Below, piece by piece: positions 8,324-17,376 of a stretch of DNA of 35,229 bases (the stretch's first letter is position 1; every line of letters starts with the position of its first letter). The translations under genes and the position numbers were made by a program. The notes beneath the pieces are model-generated. The model was not told the DNA's origin and ran no database searches. It worked only from the letters and a program-made list of their open reading frames with translations. The stretch is from the NCBI GenBank assembly GCA_902825945.1, contig CADECY010000083.1, forward strand, positions 1-35,229, given 5' to 3'. The stretch comes from an uncultured Acidobacteriota bacterium. GTDB taxonomy: Bacteria; Acidobacteriota; Terriglobia; Bryobacterales; Bryobacteraceae.

Positions 8324-11300
8324 CTACGGACGGCATCCGTTGATCGCCCGCGTACCCCGCGCGTTGAGCCCAAGCGCGTTGTAGTTGATCGTCAGATCGT
8401 GATTGCGTCCGTCGGCGGGAGGCTGCAGGATCACGCGCTGCTGGCCGTTCAGCGTTCCAAACGCGGACCGGACGCTCTGCACGATGATGCCGAAGCGCTC
8501 GTCCTGCGCGTAGAGTCCGTTGGTCTCGTTCGAGATCCGCTTGAGGTAGTTCTGGAGCGTCGCGTTGGTCAGGCCGGGTCCGTAGGTGTAGGTGTAGACC
8601 GGGATTCCGGCACCGATCACGCGGCCGAATGTGAACTCGCCGTCGCGCAGATTGCCGCTCAGATTGTCGAGCGGCGTCAGCAGGAAGATCGCCTTTCGGC
8701 GGCCCTGTTCGGTCGAGAGCAACTGCACGGCGGTCGATAGGCTGTCGTAGAGCGCCGATCCGTTGCCGGCCTCGCGCAGCGAGTCGAGCGCGCGGTTGAG
8801 GGTCTCCCTTGAGCTGGTGAACTGCTGGATGGGGTTCGCCGTTGTCTCGAGGTGAACGAGCGAGACGCGATCGTCACCCTTCATGAACTCGACGATCACC
8901 TTCGCTGCGGTGGTGACCCCTTGTTGGTCAGTGGGCGAGAGCCCGTTGTAGCCGGCTATGATCACGATCGACATCGGTCCTTCTTCCGCCGTGAAAGCAC
9001 AGCGGATCGGCGCGCCGTCCCAGGCGCACGAAATGCTGTTGAGCGGAATCGAGGGCACGGGCCCGTTCTGATCGTTGACAATCGAGACGGTGGCCGCGAT
9101 CTCGGGACAGTTGGTGTAGTCCAACTGCTGGACCAACGACACGGGACCTTTGATGGCGGGGATGTTCACCGCATCCCGGGATACGGCCGAACCGGCGAGG
9201 CGCACGGTGACGGTTGGGTTCTCGGCGTCACTGCTCGTGATCGTGAGCTGCGCGGCGTGTTGCCCGGAGGCCGTGGGCGCGTAGCGCACCGACAGAGTCG
9301 TCGAGGACGCAGGTGAGATGTCGATCGGCGGGTTTACGCTGATCTGGTACTGGGTGTCGGTGAACGCAACCGCGGAGATCCGCAGCGGGCCGTTGCCGAG
9401 ATTGCGCAGCGTGAGCGGCAGGTCGCGAGTCTGGCCGACGGTGAGCGGGCCGAATTCGAGCGCTGTGGGGGAGACTTCGATCTTCGGCGCGATCGGCACA
9501 CCCGTGCCGGCATCGCCAGTGCCCGCGAGCGGAATCGTGATGTTGGGTTGAATTCCGTCGTTCGAAGAGATGGTCAAAACTCCCGTCTGGGCGCCGGAGC
9601 GAGTGGGCGCGAACGTGATCGAAAGTTCCTGCCTTCCGTTGGCTGAGACCGCAAAAGGAGCTCGCGCGCCGCTCACGGTGAACAGTGGATTGTCGGCGGC
9701 GGCCACGGTGACATTGAGAGGTGATCCGCCGGCGTTGGTGATGAGCACCCGCAGCGCGCGGGTCTGGCCAACCGCCACCGTACCGAAATCGAGCCGCGCG
9801 GAATCGACCACGATGCGCGGAGCCACGGTGTCCACCGAGACGGCTTCGAGCGCGACGGTGAGCGCCGAATTCGCCGGATCATTGGTCGTGAGGACCCAGT
9901 TCGTGTTGAAACGGCCCACGGTATCGGTGAGGAAGCGGAACGGAACCGTGCGGGAGGCGCCGGGCGCCACGGTCATCTGCGTTCCGGGCGCCGCCAATTG
10001 GAATTCCTCCGAGGCGATCGGATTCCAGCGCAGCGCCAGCACGCCCGCCCCGGTGTTGCGAATCGTGACGATCCGTTCGGCCACCTGTCCGCGGCGTACG
10101 TCGCCGAACAGGACCGGCCTCGGAACGATCTCGGTGACCGGTCTCTCGGTGGTGGCGAAGGGGCCTACGCGCGCTTCGGCCGCATCGAGTCCCGCGATTG
10201 CCGTAATCCGGAACTGAACCGTGGGCCCGGTGAACAGTGCTCGCGAATCGAACTCGAGTTCCTGACGGCGCGTTTCGAGGGTCAGCGGGAACCAGCTCAG
10301 TCCGCTATCGTTCGAGTAGAAGACGCGGAAGCGCAGCGGACGCGGGCCGAAGTAGGCCGTGTTCCAGGCCAGACGGCCCACGCCGCTCACCGTGCTTCCC
10401 GGCAGCGGCTGCGACACGGTGACGCGCGGCGCTCCAGCCGATTCCACGCGATCGAGATCGCGATTCCGGAAGGTGAGGCGCATCGCCGACGTGTTAGCCG
10501 GAACCTGCGCGCGAATCAGGAATCCCGCGGCGCGCACCGGACCGTCCACGCCGAGGAAGCCAGGAGTGAAGCAATGCCGGCCGAGTTCCGCCGACCCATC
10601 GAGGAAGACCAGGCACGCCGCACCCGTGAGGACGGGGGTGTCCGGCTCGAGGAAGACCGGCAGCGCATTGTCGATTCCGCCGGCCGAGGCATCGGCCGCG
10701 AGGAACCCGGTGATTTCATAGACTCCACCCTCGAGTTCGCGGTGATCGGCCTGTTTCGCCCGGCCGGGAACCGGAAACGCGGGCAGCGTGGCGATCGGCG
10801 TCGAAGCGTCGGTGCGAATCCGTTGGAACTGCTGGAAGACCTGGTTGTAGTGAAAGTCCGAGATCCAGGTGGCATCGCGGGGACAGAAGCTCATGATGTC
10901 GAAGCGGTCCGCCGCAAAGAGCGACAGCGAAGGCAGGAAGCTGTAGCCGATCTCGTGGGTGTAGGTGTCGGCTGGATAGATCCAGTTGGTGCTGTCGTCG
11001 CGCGCGACGGTGCACTTGTTGCGGTCGAGGAAATCGCGCAGTTCGAGCCCGATCTCGCCGCGATTCGGATGGCGCAGGCCCATGTTGTGACCGAAGTCGT
11101 GCGCGAGCACGTCGGGATTGGCTCCACCGAAATCCTGCAGCAGGATCGCGCGCCCGCGCCCGCCCGCCCATGTTGCTTTGGGCAGTCCGCGCCAGGAAAG
11201 TGTGCGCACCTGCGGAATCACTCCCACGATCTGATGGAACCAGCGCGCGCGAGGCAGCGACCGGTTCAGTTCGTCGAGGATCGCGTCCATACGGCGGAAG

Positions 11301-13726
11301 ACCTTGTCGGTCGCCGCGTAATCGTCGAAAGTGACACGCTGGCCGTTGATCGTCTCTTCGCCGAAGAGCGGCTCGTCGAGAATCATGTCACCGCTGATCT
11401 GTTCGACGTCGAATCCGAGTTCGTGCATCGGATACATCTGTCCAGTGAAAAGGAATCTCGCGGGATTGGCGATGTCGGGTCCGGGGCACTCCACGGTCGA
11501 GCCGGGTTGGGCCGACGTGGGGTGACAAAGCCGGACCACCGCCACCCGCAGTGGCCGGTTCTGATCGAATGTGCGCTGGAATGGCCGAGCGATCTCGCGG
11601 GAGGCATCGCGGAGGGTGACATTCGCGCCGCCCTCCTGCATCCGGATCGTCACGCGAAAAGTGAGCGTTTCCTGTTCGCCCGTCACCGCCGGACGAATCC
11701 AGCGGAACGGAACCTCGAAGTTGATCGAATGATCGAGCTGGGCGCGGCTCGGTTGGGCCGATGCCGATCCGACCAGCCGCGCTTCCACCGGTCCGAGCTC
11801 GGTGACGCGGCCATCGGCGGAACGGCGGGTGGCGCGGAGTTGACCGATCACGCCGGAAATCGCTGGCTCGGTAAGGCCGGTTTGCCGAACGAATGCGCGG
11901 ACCACAGTGGCTTTGCCGAGGATCAACGGAAGCTGCGAATCGGCGTTCTGCACCGATTGCGCCACTTCGAGTCCCGTGAGCGTCAGTTCGAGCGTGCCTG
12001 TATCCCAGCTCTGCGAAGCCTCTGCGAGAACGGCTCCGCCGGAATCGCGCAACTCCACGCGCGCGGTCACCTGACTCGCGCCCGCGGGAACCTCGACATC
12101 CAGCCGGGCTGGAGCGAGCGGGCCTCCGTCGGGCCCATTCGCGGTGACGGGGAACGTCTGCTCGGTGCCGAGCGTCTGCCCCGCCTGATCGACGATGCGG
12201 ACCGCAATCGTCCCGTTGCTCTTGGAGCCCAGCGTGTAGCGCACGGGGATCGTGAAGGCGCGCCGCGAGCCTGCTTCCACGCGGATTCCGGGCGCGGGCG
12301 AGAGCGACTCCCGGATCAGTGTGAGGCGATCCGGTGACGACGCTCGATAGGTAACCGGAGCGCTCATCAACAAGAGCGAGCCTGAGTCGGCGGCGGTCAA
12401 CACCGATCGCAGGAAGACCTGCGCGCCATCGTCCGGAATGGATGCGGAGTCGATGCGTAGTGAGGCGGTTCCGCTACCCTTTTGCACGGTCTGGGGAGCG
12501 GACTGCGCAATGATGCCGCCGGCCGCATTCTCGAGGCGTAGCCGCAAGTTGGCCGAGTCGCGCGAATCGAGTGTGTAGTCGGTGTCGGCGGTGAAACTCA
12601 CCGCGCCCGCGGTCAGGGAGTTGGCGGCGTCTGGCGTCGCGTTTTTCAGTGTCAGAATGTCGCCGCGGCTCGACTGCGTGAGGCGAACGACGATTTCACG
12701 ATTGTCGTCGGTGGCACCGGGAGCGGTGACCAGGATGCGGGCCGTGTAGGTTCCGGGGGCGAGTCCGGCGGAGTCGGCGACCAGGGGGATGGCGGCGGTT
12801 TGCTGCCGGGTCAATTCGCCCGAGGGATTCGGGTTTTCGAAACGGAGCCAGTTGCCGCCCGTTTCGGACGTGATGCGTGCCTGCCAACGCAACGTCTGTC
12901 CGCCCGTGTTCTCGACCGTCACTCGGATCGGGCTCGCGGCGGAATCGGGTCCGTTGGTGAGCTGCGCTGGAGCGGCCGTGACGTTGAGCCGGGGCATCAT
13001 CCGGAACTGGTAGAGCGTGACCACCGAATACCCGATGCCGGTGCGGCGCCGGTCCGCGCGGACGAGACCCTCTTCATACGAAACGAGCGAACTCGTGTAG
13101 ACCTGCTGGATGTCGGAGAAGAAGAGCTCGCCGCTCGTCTGGAGCCGGATGTCCGGTCCGGGAGGCGGGAACGTCAACTGCTCGGTGGGCGTGAACCGCT
13201 CGACCGCGCAGGCGCCGGTGTCCACGGGCAGTTCGATATCGCCCGGGGCGCGCAAACTGCGGGTGAGGCTCTGGGTGCAAAGCGTGGTTCCCTGCGAGAT
13301 CCGGACTGTTGTGACGAATTCCTCTTCGAACGGCGTGGCGGCGGGTATCCGGCCGCGCAGTGTCTGCGCCACCCGAACGCTCACCCGCTGGTTGACCGGA
13401 ACGTAGGCGTTCAGCGCGGGATCGTGACGGACGTAGACTGGCTCCCGCGGAGGCAGGGTGAACTGAGAAAGCGCGGTGATCGAGCCCCACGAACACTGCC
13501 CCAAATTGGAGGGAAGCGGGGGGAGCTCCGGGTTCGCGACGGAGGGCAACTGGATGGTCTGGTTGACGGTCGGCGGAGAGAAGTTGCACCCATTGGAACC
13601 GCTATACGTGGCATATCGGGTGTTGACTGTTCCCTCCCAGACCTCCCCGGTCAATCCAACCGGCTGAGCAGAAAGGGGATACGCCAACAGGGGCAGTACG
13701 GCTAGGAAATAATGACTACGGCGCAT
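8324..13726 (-). CDS. Giant secreted mosaic protein: BACON-like, metzincin-like, three HYDIN-type (choice-of-anchor D) domains and C-terminal VWA
   Basis: 1,800 residues from the ATG at 13726, chosen because it opens a clear signal peptide (FLAVLPLLAYPLSAQ); the frame is open for 40 codons further. Order: beta-rich N-terminal part; BACON-like domain about 245-354; several Ig/CARDB-like domains; a metzincin-like site HDFGHNMGLRH at 876-886 with a candidate Met-turn DIMSFCP near 942; three HYDIN/ASPM-type domains starting near 1202, 1302 and 1414 (for example LDFGTVAVGQ and LEFGPLTVGQ); then an acidobacterial VWFA-related domain at about 1580-1750. The catalytic Glu of HExxH is Asp, and the VWA DxSxS metal site reads AGYNG, so both sites look altered. 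It is likely exported and acts as an adhesin or a protease-derived binding protein; substrate unknown. Confidence 0.85.
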   Translation of the reverse strand: MRRSHYFLAVLPLLAYPLSAQPVGLTGEVWEGTVNTRYATYSGSNGCNFSPPTVNQTIQLPSVANPELPPLPSNLGQCSWGSITALSQFTLPPREPVYVRHDPALNAYVPVNQRVSVRVAQTLRGRIPAATPFEEEFVTTVRISQGTTLCTQSLTRSLRAPGDIELPVDTGACAVERFTPTEQLTFPPPGPDIRLQTSGELFFSDIQQVYTSSLVSYEEGLVRADRRRTGIGYSVVTLYQFRMMPRLNVTAAPAQLTNGPDSAASPIRVTVENTGGQTLRWQARITSETGGNWLRFENPNPSGELTRQQTAAIPLVADSAGLAPGTYTARILVTAPGATDDNREIVVRLTQSSRGDILTLKNATPDAANSLTAGAVSFTADTDYTLDSRDSANLRLRLENAAGGIIAQSAPQTVQKGSGTASLRIDSASIPDDGAQVFLRSVLTAADSGSLLLMSAPVTYRASSPDRLTLIRESLSPAPGIRVEAGSRRAFTIPVRYTLGSKSNGTIAVRIVDQAGQTLGTEQTFPVTANGPDGGPLAPARLDVEVPAGASQVTARVELRDSGGAVLAEASQSWDTGTLELTLTGLEVAQSVQNADSQLPLILGKATVVRAFVRQTGLTEPAISGVIGQLRATRRSADGRVTELGPVEARLVGSASAQPSRAQLDHSINFEVPFRWIRPAVTGEQETLTFRVTIRMQEGGANVTLRDASREIARPFQRTFDQNRPLRVAVVRLCHPTSAQPGSTVECPGPDIANPARFLFTGQMYPMHELGFDVEQISGDMILDEPLFGEETINGQRVTFDDYAATDKVFRRMDAILDELNRSLPRARWFHQIVGVIPQVRTLSWRGLPKATWAGGRGRAILLQDFGGANPDVLAHDFGHNMGLRHPNRGEIGLELRDFLDRNKCTVARDDSTNWIYPADTYTHEIGYSFLPSLSLFAADRFDIMSFCPRDATWISDFHYNQVFQQFQRIRTDASTPIATLPAFPVPGRAKQADHRELEGGVYEITGFLAADASAGGIDNALPVFLEPDTPVLTGAACLVFLDGSAELGRHCFTPGFLGVDGPVRAAGFLIRAQVPANTSAMRLTFRNRDLDRVESAGAPRVTVSQPLPGSTVSGVGRLAWNTAYFGPRPLRFRVFYSNDSGLSWFPLTLETRRQELEFDSRALFTGPTVQFRITAIAGLDAAEARVGPFATTERPVTEIVPRPVLFGDVRRGQVAERIVTIRNTGAGVLALRWNPIASEEFQLAAPGTQMTVAPGASRTVPFRFLTDTVGRFNTNWVLTTNDPANSALTVALEAVSVDTVAPRIVVDSARLDFGTVAVGQTRALRVLITNAGGSPLNVTVAAADNPLFTVSGARAPFAVSANGRQELSITFAPTRSGAQTGVLTISSNDGIQPNITIPLAGTGDAGTGVPIAPKIEVSPTALEFGPLTVGQTRDLPLTLRNLGNGPLRISAVAFTDTQYQISVNPPIDISPASSTTLSVRYAPTASGQHAAQLTITSSDAENPTVTVRLAGSAVSRDAVNIPAIKGPVSLVQQLDYTNCPEIAATVSIVNDQNGPVPSIPLNSISCAWDGAPIRCAFTAEEGPMSIVIIAGYNGLSPTDQQGVTTAAKVIVEFMKGDDRVSLVHLETTANPIQQFTSSRETLNRALDSLREAGNGSALYDSLSTAVQLLSTEQGRRKAIFLLTPLDNLSGNLRDGEFTFGRVIGAGIPVYTYTYGPGLTNATLQNYLKRISNETNGLYAQDERFGIIVQSVRSAFGTLNGQQRVILQPPADGRNHDLTINYNALGLNARGTRAINGCRP

Positions 13727-13850
13727 TGCTAGCGCCAGTATGTCAGGGATCTTCCCGTAAACACAAGAGCCTCCGCTACGTTGATCGACATCGCGATTGC
13801 ATGACACGATTCGCGCGGGTTCTTGCGCTATCGTTGCGGGACCCAAACAA

Positions 13851-14019
13851 ATGAAATTGATCTTTCACCTTCCTCTATCGCGCCTCTTCCCCACGTTCCT
13901 CGCCGCGCAGACCGCCTGCCCCGCCCGTGGCCTATCGAGCTTCGACGTTCGGGGGTGGGCCCTGGCCGGCCACTCTTCCATCCACGGCTCCGGACATCAG
14001 GTTCGAGACGCCCTTTCGG
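13851..14019 (+). pseudogene. Frameshifted N-terminal remnant of a secreted NHL/beta-propeller protein
   Basis: An ATG at 13851 opens a signal peptide (MKLIFHLPLSRLFPTFLAAQ). Shifting by one base near 13915 continues into YRASTFGGGPWPATLPST and then an RFETPF stretch ending about 14019. This order matches the start of acidobacterial secreted NHL-repeat proteins, where a signal peptide leads to a YxIxTxAGGGP motif. Neither frame continues into recognisable propeller repeats, so only the first 50 or so residues remain. The call rests on motif recognition in a short stretch; chance similarity is possible. Confidence 0.4.
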
Positions 14020-14290
14020 CGCGGTCTAACTAGAAATCCGATGCGGCCTTCGCGCAGAGCGTCCTCCGGGGGTGGCGGCACGAGAGCGGTTCGATGGAAG
14101 CGGAACCTTTGCTGACGGAGAGCCACGTGGTCTCGCTGGAGGTAAGGCACCTTCTTGAAGCGCGGCCCGAACTGGCCCGGCTGGAGCACTTCCGTCGCGT
14201 GACCGGGCGCCAGCCGACAAAATAGGCTTACCGCGCTCGGCCCGGTCTGCTCGAGGACGGTGATTCCGGCGATCCGAAATCGCGCAAGTC
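14020..14290. other. No assignable gene
   Basis: A minus-strand frame runs open here (about 14270 down to 14030) with moderately GC-biased third positions and contains QPGQFGPRFKKVPYLQRD, but it has no start of its own and matches no family I recognise. It may be degraded coding DNA downstream of the small membrane-protein gene. Confidence 0.3.
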
Positions 14291-14824
14291 CTACTTCGAG
14301 CCCGCCAAGCCCGAGCGCCGGAACAGCAACCCGGACGTAGCGAAAGCAGCCGCGCAAACCGCGTGGCCAATCGCTTGGCGAGCCGCCACTTCCGCCTGGT
14401 TCGACAAGAGCAACTGGACAACGGTCATGATCGCGAGCACCACAGCCATCGCGAACAGCGCCTCCGAGGTTCCCCGTGCCTGAAGCCGCGCGATCCACGC
14501 GCCGACGCCTCCCATCACGAGCACGCCGAAGTACACCAGGTACGCGGGATTTTCCGCCTCCGACATGTGGACCATGTTCGACCATCCCAACACGAATCCT
14601 GTCACGAGAGCCAATCCCACGGCCGCTCGGTGCGTCCAAGACCCCATCTTTTTCGCGATCAACTGGTACGCCAACGCGGTCCCGAAGAACAGGACGTAAA
14701 CAAGCACGAATGCGCGTGGTGGCCAGTTCCAGCCCTCCACCACCTGAGATGCCACCAACGGCACCATCAAGAGGCCCAACGCGACCAACGCCGCGCGCGA
14801 AATCGCCTTGCTCGAGTCTGTCAT
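14291..14824 (-). CDS. Small integral membrane protein, function unknown
   Basis: 177 residues from the ATG at 14824; the frame is open further upstream, but that part is polar and Arg-rich and unlike a membrane protein. It has about five to six hydrophobic helices (AALVALGLLMVPLVAS, AFVLVYVLFFGTALAYQLI, AAVGLALVTGFVLGW, AYLVYFGVLVMGGVGAWIA, ALFAMAVVLAIMTVVQLLL and a last one). The WNWPPRAFVLVYVLFFGTAL region recalls a family of uncharacterised bacterial membrane proteins with a conserved WxW loop. No charged residues suggest catalysis. It is isolated, with debris on both sides. Confidence 0.65.
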   Translation of the reverse strand: MTDSSKAISRAALVALGLLMVPLVASQVVEGWNWPPRAFVLVYVLFFGTALAYQLIAKKMGSWTHRAAVGLALVTGFVLGWSNMVHMSEAENPAYLVYFGVLVMGGVGAWIARLQARGTSEALFAMAVVLAIMTVVQLLLSNQAEVAARQAIGHAVCAAAFATSGLLFRRSGLAGSK

Positions 14825-15227
14825 AGTGTTCACTGCTATTGTCCCACGGCGTCTTCGCGGGCTCTGCCATAGGCAGTCAGCCATCTCCTTTCCTGACGAA
14901 AATCGTGCTTCCCGAGAGTGCCGGATGGTTCCATGTTTGCCTTCGAGCATGCTTACGCGCGCGAACTCCTCGAAGGCTGCCACTAAACGCCAACTCGCCT
15001 TCCTCGAAGAGCACGAGCATGGCATCTTGACAGTGAGCCACCAGACGGCGGTGAGTACGCCGTCGGCGACTCCGCCGACAATTGCGCAGAGCGACATATC
15101 CGCGCGGCCACGGCGGGCACCGAATCGCACCCAGCCATTGCACGGCGCGCGAGGTTCAGTGCATCGGGGACTGAGGCCCGAGCCGGGCGCCGGAGGACCA
15201 TGGCGCCGGAGCGCGGTCCTCTCTCAA
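14825..15227. other. Long stretch without a supportable gene
   Basis: About 400 bases with several short overlapping frames on both strands, none with a convincing start, composition or family motif. A minus-strand frame reads into the membrane-protein gene downstream but appears non-coding. GC content falls towards the AT-rich repeat at 15228. Confidence 0.4.
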
Positions 15228-15287
15228 TATGTATATCTAAAAATTCAATCTAACGCGTTGCCTGTGGGCGCGCTTTAGATATACGTA
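15228..15287. repeat. AT-rich imperfect inverted repeat
   Basis: Two 14-base arms (TATGTATATCTAAA at 15228-15241 and TTTAGATATACGTA at 15274-15287) are inverted copies with one mismatch, separated by 32 bases. The stretch is strikingly AT-rich in a GC-rich window. It lies about 50 bases beyond the stop of the AlbA_2 gene on that gene's downstream side. It could be an operator, a weak terminator or an island boundary; no second copy was noticed. Confidence 0.55.
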
Positions 15288-15338
15288 AACTGTTGAAAAA
15301 CATGAGCTTGCCGACTCAACGACGGCCTCGCGATTGCG

Positions 15339-17030
15339 TCAAGAGGCGCCGCCTGCCCCTTTTCTAGGTAGACGCCATTTCGCCCAACGCGTCACACCGT
15401 CCGGTTCAATCTGTCCCTCCGTTTTCATCTCCTGCAGAAGATTCGTCACGAACGCCTTCTTTTGCTTCGCGTTCATCGCGTTAGAGAGCTTGTCGATCAA
15501 GAGGGAGTCCAGATCCATACGGGCGGCCTCTCCGAACTGCCTCAAGTACCTGATGACCATCTCTTTATAGTGAGCCCTGTCGAATGCTCGATTCTTGATA
15601 TAGGCTGCTCTTTCCGCCGTTACGGCGGCCACCCCGGCCGACACGTAGATGTTCGGCCGCCGCCCTTCGATGAGGTTCCTTGCTTTGAGCCGTCCAAATG
15701 CCTCGCTGTCCAGTGGCAGCTTCTTCTGGACACGGTCGAGCGCGATAACATCCAGAAGTTCAAGGTCTGTGGCACGCAACAAAAGCTGTGTGTAGTTTTC
15801 GTCGAGCACCTGACCCGCCAAGCCTACCGCAACACGGTCCCCTGAGCTCAGGTCGTAGTCTGGCATCGGGAAACTCCGTTCCTTCTGCAGCCTGAACATC
15901 CTCTTGATGCCGCTGCCGATCGTGTCGATCATGTTCACGCTAACCATTGCTTGGGCGAGAAAGGGATTCCGGTAGATCGCCGGCGGAGCATCACTTCGGA
16001 TCATGTCCTCTACGGTTCCTGGAATAAAACTACCGGCGTTCGTGAAAAGGAGCGATGCCGGCGTCTCCACAACAGTGATCTTGGCACCCAAACCGTAGTC
16101 CTGGTGGGCAATGCAATTGTGCAGCGTTTCTCGAATCACCCACGGGTCATATTGGGAGACCTCATGCGGAAAAAGGGTGCCGCTTGGAAGGTGTCGGATC
16201 GTAAGGTTCCGAATCTTCTCGAGAAGGCCGTCACTCGCCAGAATGAAAGGAGGATCGAAGTGGGAATAGTCCCGTTCCGTGCTCTTCTCGTCCCGCAGAA
16301 TCCAAGTGATTCGAGCTTGGGCAGGCGCAACGAGTGCCGTCGCCTCGCGCTTGCCGAGGAGCACAAGAGCGGCATTGGTCACGTTGCCGCCGATCAGGAG
16401 CTTGGCTTTGTTCAAGAACGTCACATCGTCCCAAGAATCGATCGCAGCGGCATTCCGCGGATTCTTCAGCCGATACTGGGCGCGCGCAAAATCGAGCGCA
16501 GCCCGGTCGAGGTCCGCGACGGTTGCATCGGAAACGATCCGCGCTGACCAGTCACTCTTGGGTTCTGACAGCAACTGCCATAGCGTGCGCTCCTTTTCGG
16601 CATACTCTTTCAGCTTCTTCTTGTAGCTTCCAACGCGGATAAACCGCACGCCACGGAACTGAACTGGCCGTGAATTGGCTGCTTGGATAGCAAACAGGAC
16701 AATCGGCTTGCCACTTGCCTCGAACTCGTGGATGGAAAAATCGATGCGCGGTTCGAGCTGCCGCAGCAGCCAATTCTCCAACTCCTCGTTGCCCTTCTTT
16801 TCTGTTTTTGGCCGAAAGCTCGTGCCAACAACGGCGTGAGTGCCGTCTTCAACACCCCAGATGATGTACCCGGCGCGCTTGCCATGAAGAGCGGCACTAT
16901 TGGAAATCGCCGCGATGTACTCTCCGATCTCCTCGAAATTGCAGTTGTTGTGCTTGAACTCAACCCACTCCGTCTCTCTTGGGAGCCGGCGCAGTTCTTC
17001 GAGCTCTGAGCGCAATTCGGCTACAGTCAT
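15339..17030 (-). CDS. AlbA_2 (Schlafen-like) domain protein with HATPase_c_4/RecG-C-like region
   Basis: 563 residues from the ATG at 17030; the frame is open upstream but that part is out of character. The N-terminal AlbA_2/divergent AAA_4 domain (about 5-150) shows E-x-VEFKHNN, an NSAALHGKRAGYIIWGVED stretch and a GVRFIRVGS strand. The middle (about 280-430) contains RETLHNCIAHQDY and IDTIGSGIKRM, as in the ATP-binding-like part of this family. The C-terminus is winged-helix-like. Such proteins are annotated as transcriptional regulators or ATP-binding proteins, are common on mobile islands and sometimes sit near defence genes; the function is unproven. Codon use is visibly less GC-rich than its neighbours, suggesting recent acquisition. 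Confidence 0.8.
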   Translation of the reverse strand: MTVAELRSELEELRRLPRETEWVEFKHNNCNFEEIGEYIAAISNSAALHGKRAGYIIWGVEDGTHAVVGTSFRPKTEKKGNEELENWLLRQLEPRIDFSIHEFEASGKPIVLFAIQAANSRPVQFRGVRFIRVGSYKKKLKEYAEKERTLWQLLSEPKSDWSARIVSDATVADLDRAALDFARAQYRLKNPRNAAAIDSWDDVTFLNKAKLLIGGNVTNAALVLLGKREATALVAPAQARITWILRDEKSTERDYSHFDPPFILASDGLLEKIRNLTIRHLPSGTLFPHEVSQYDPWVIRETLHNCIAHQDYGLGAKITVVETPASLLFTNAGSFIPGTVEDMIRSDAPPAIYRNPFLAQAMVSVNMIDTIGSGIKRMFRLQKERSFPMPDYDLSSGDRVAVGLAGQVLDENYTQLLLRATDLELLDVIALDRVQKKLPLDSEAFGRLKARNLIEGRRPNIYVSAGVAAVTAERAAYIKNRAFDRAHYKEMVIRYLRQFGEAARMDLDSLLIDKLSNAMNAKQKKAFVTNLLQEMKTEGQIEPDGVTRWAKWRLPRKGAGGAS

Positions 17031-17376
17031 GAAAGTTCCATTATCGGCGTTGAGCCTGGTTCTTGGGAATCTCGGCTTCCGCGGGGTGTCCTGCGGTTGG
17101 AATGTCCAAATGTGGCCCGTGGTGACGGGTCCGGCGGGGTTGCCGCCAACATCTCTGATGTCGAACATCACAGGATGTCGCGGGAACCAGACACGCCACA
17201 GTCGGCGAAAAGGAGGCTGTGGCTGGTGCGGGACCGCAGGTCCACAGGGGACGCACAAGATCGAAGTGACGGTACCCGAGGGTGTATCGGGTCAAGTGTT
17301 TGATCGGTATGATCGTCGACGCGGCTCGCCGAACTGAGTGTTTGGAGAGCCTTCGAGGCACGTATTCACTCGGAGC
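17031..17376. other. Gap without a supportable gene
   Basis: About 350 bases between the AlbA_2 start and the end of the broken TPR gene. Frames on both strands are short or lack starts. An open minus-strand frame joins the AlbA_2 frame but contains no recognised domain. No promoter stood out. Confidence 0.4.

Noticed and set aside
9998..12337. Long plus-strand open frame opposite the giant secreted protein
   Set aside because: It is antisense to a gene with clear domains. Its product is Arg/Glu-rich with no family motif, as expected from the reverse of GC-rich codons.
14825..15130. Upstream extension of the small membrane protein
   Set aside because: The extra 102 residues are polar, Cys/Arg-rich and lack conservation signals; the ATG at 14824 begins directly before the first membrane helix.
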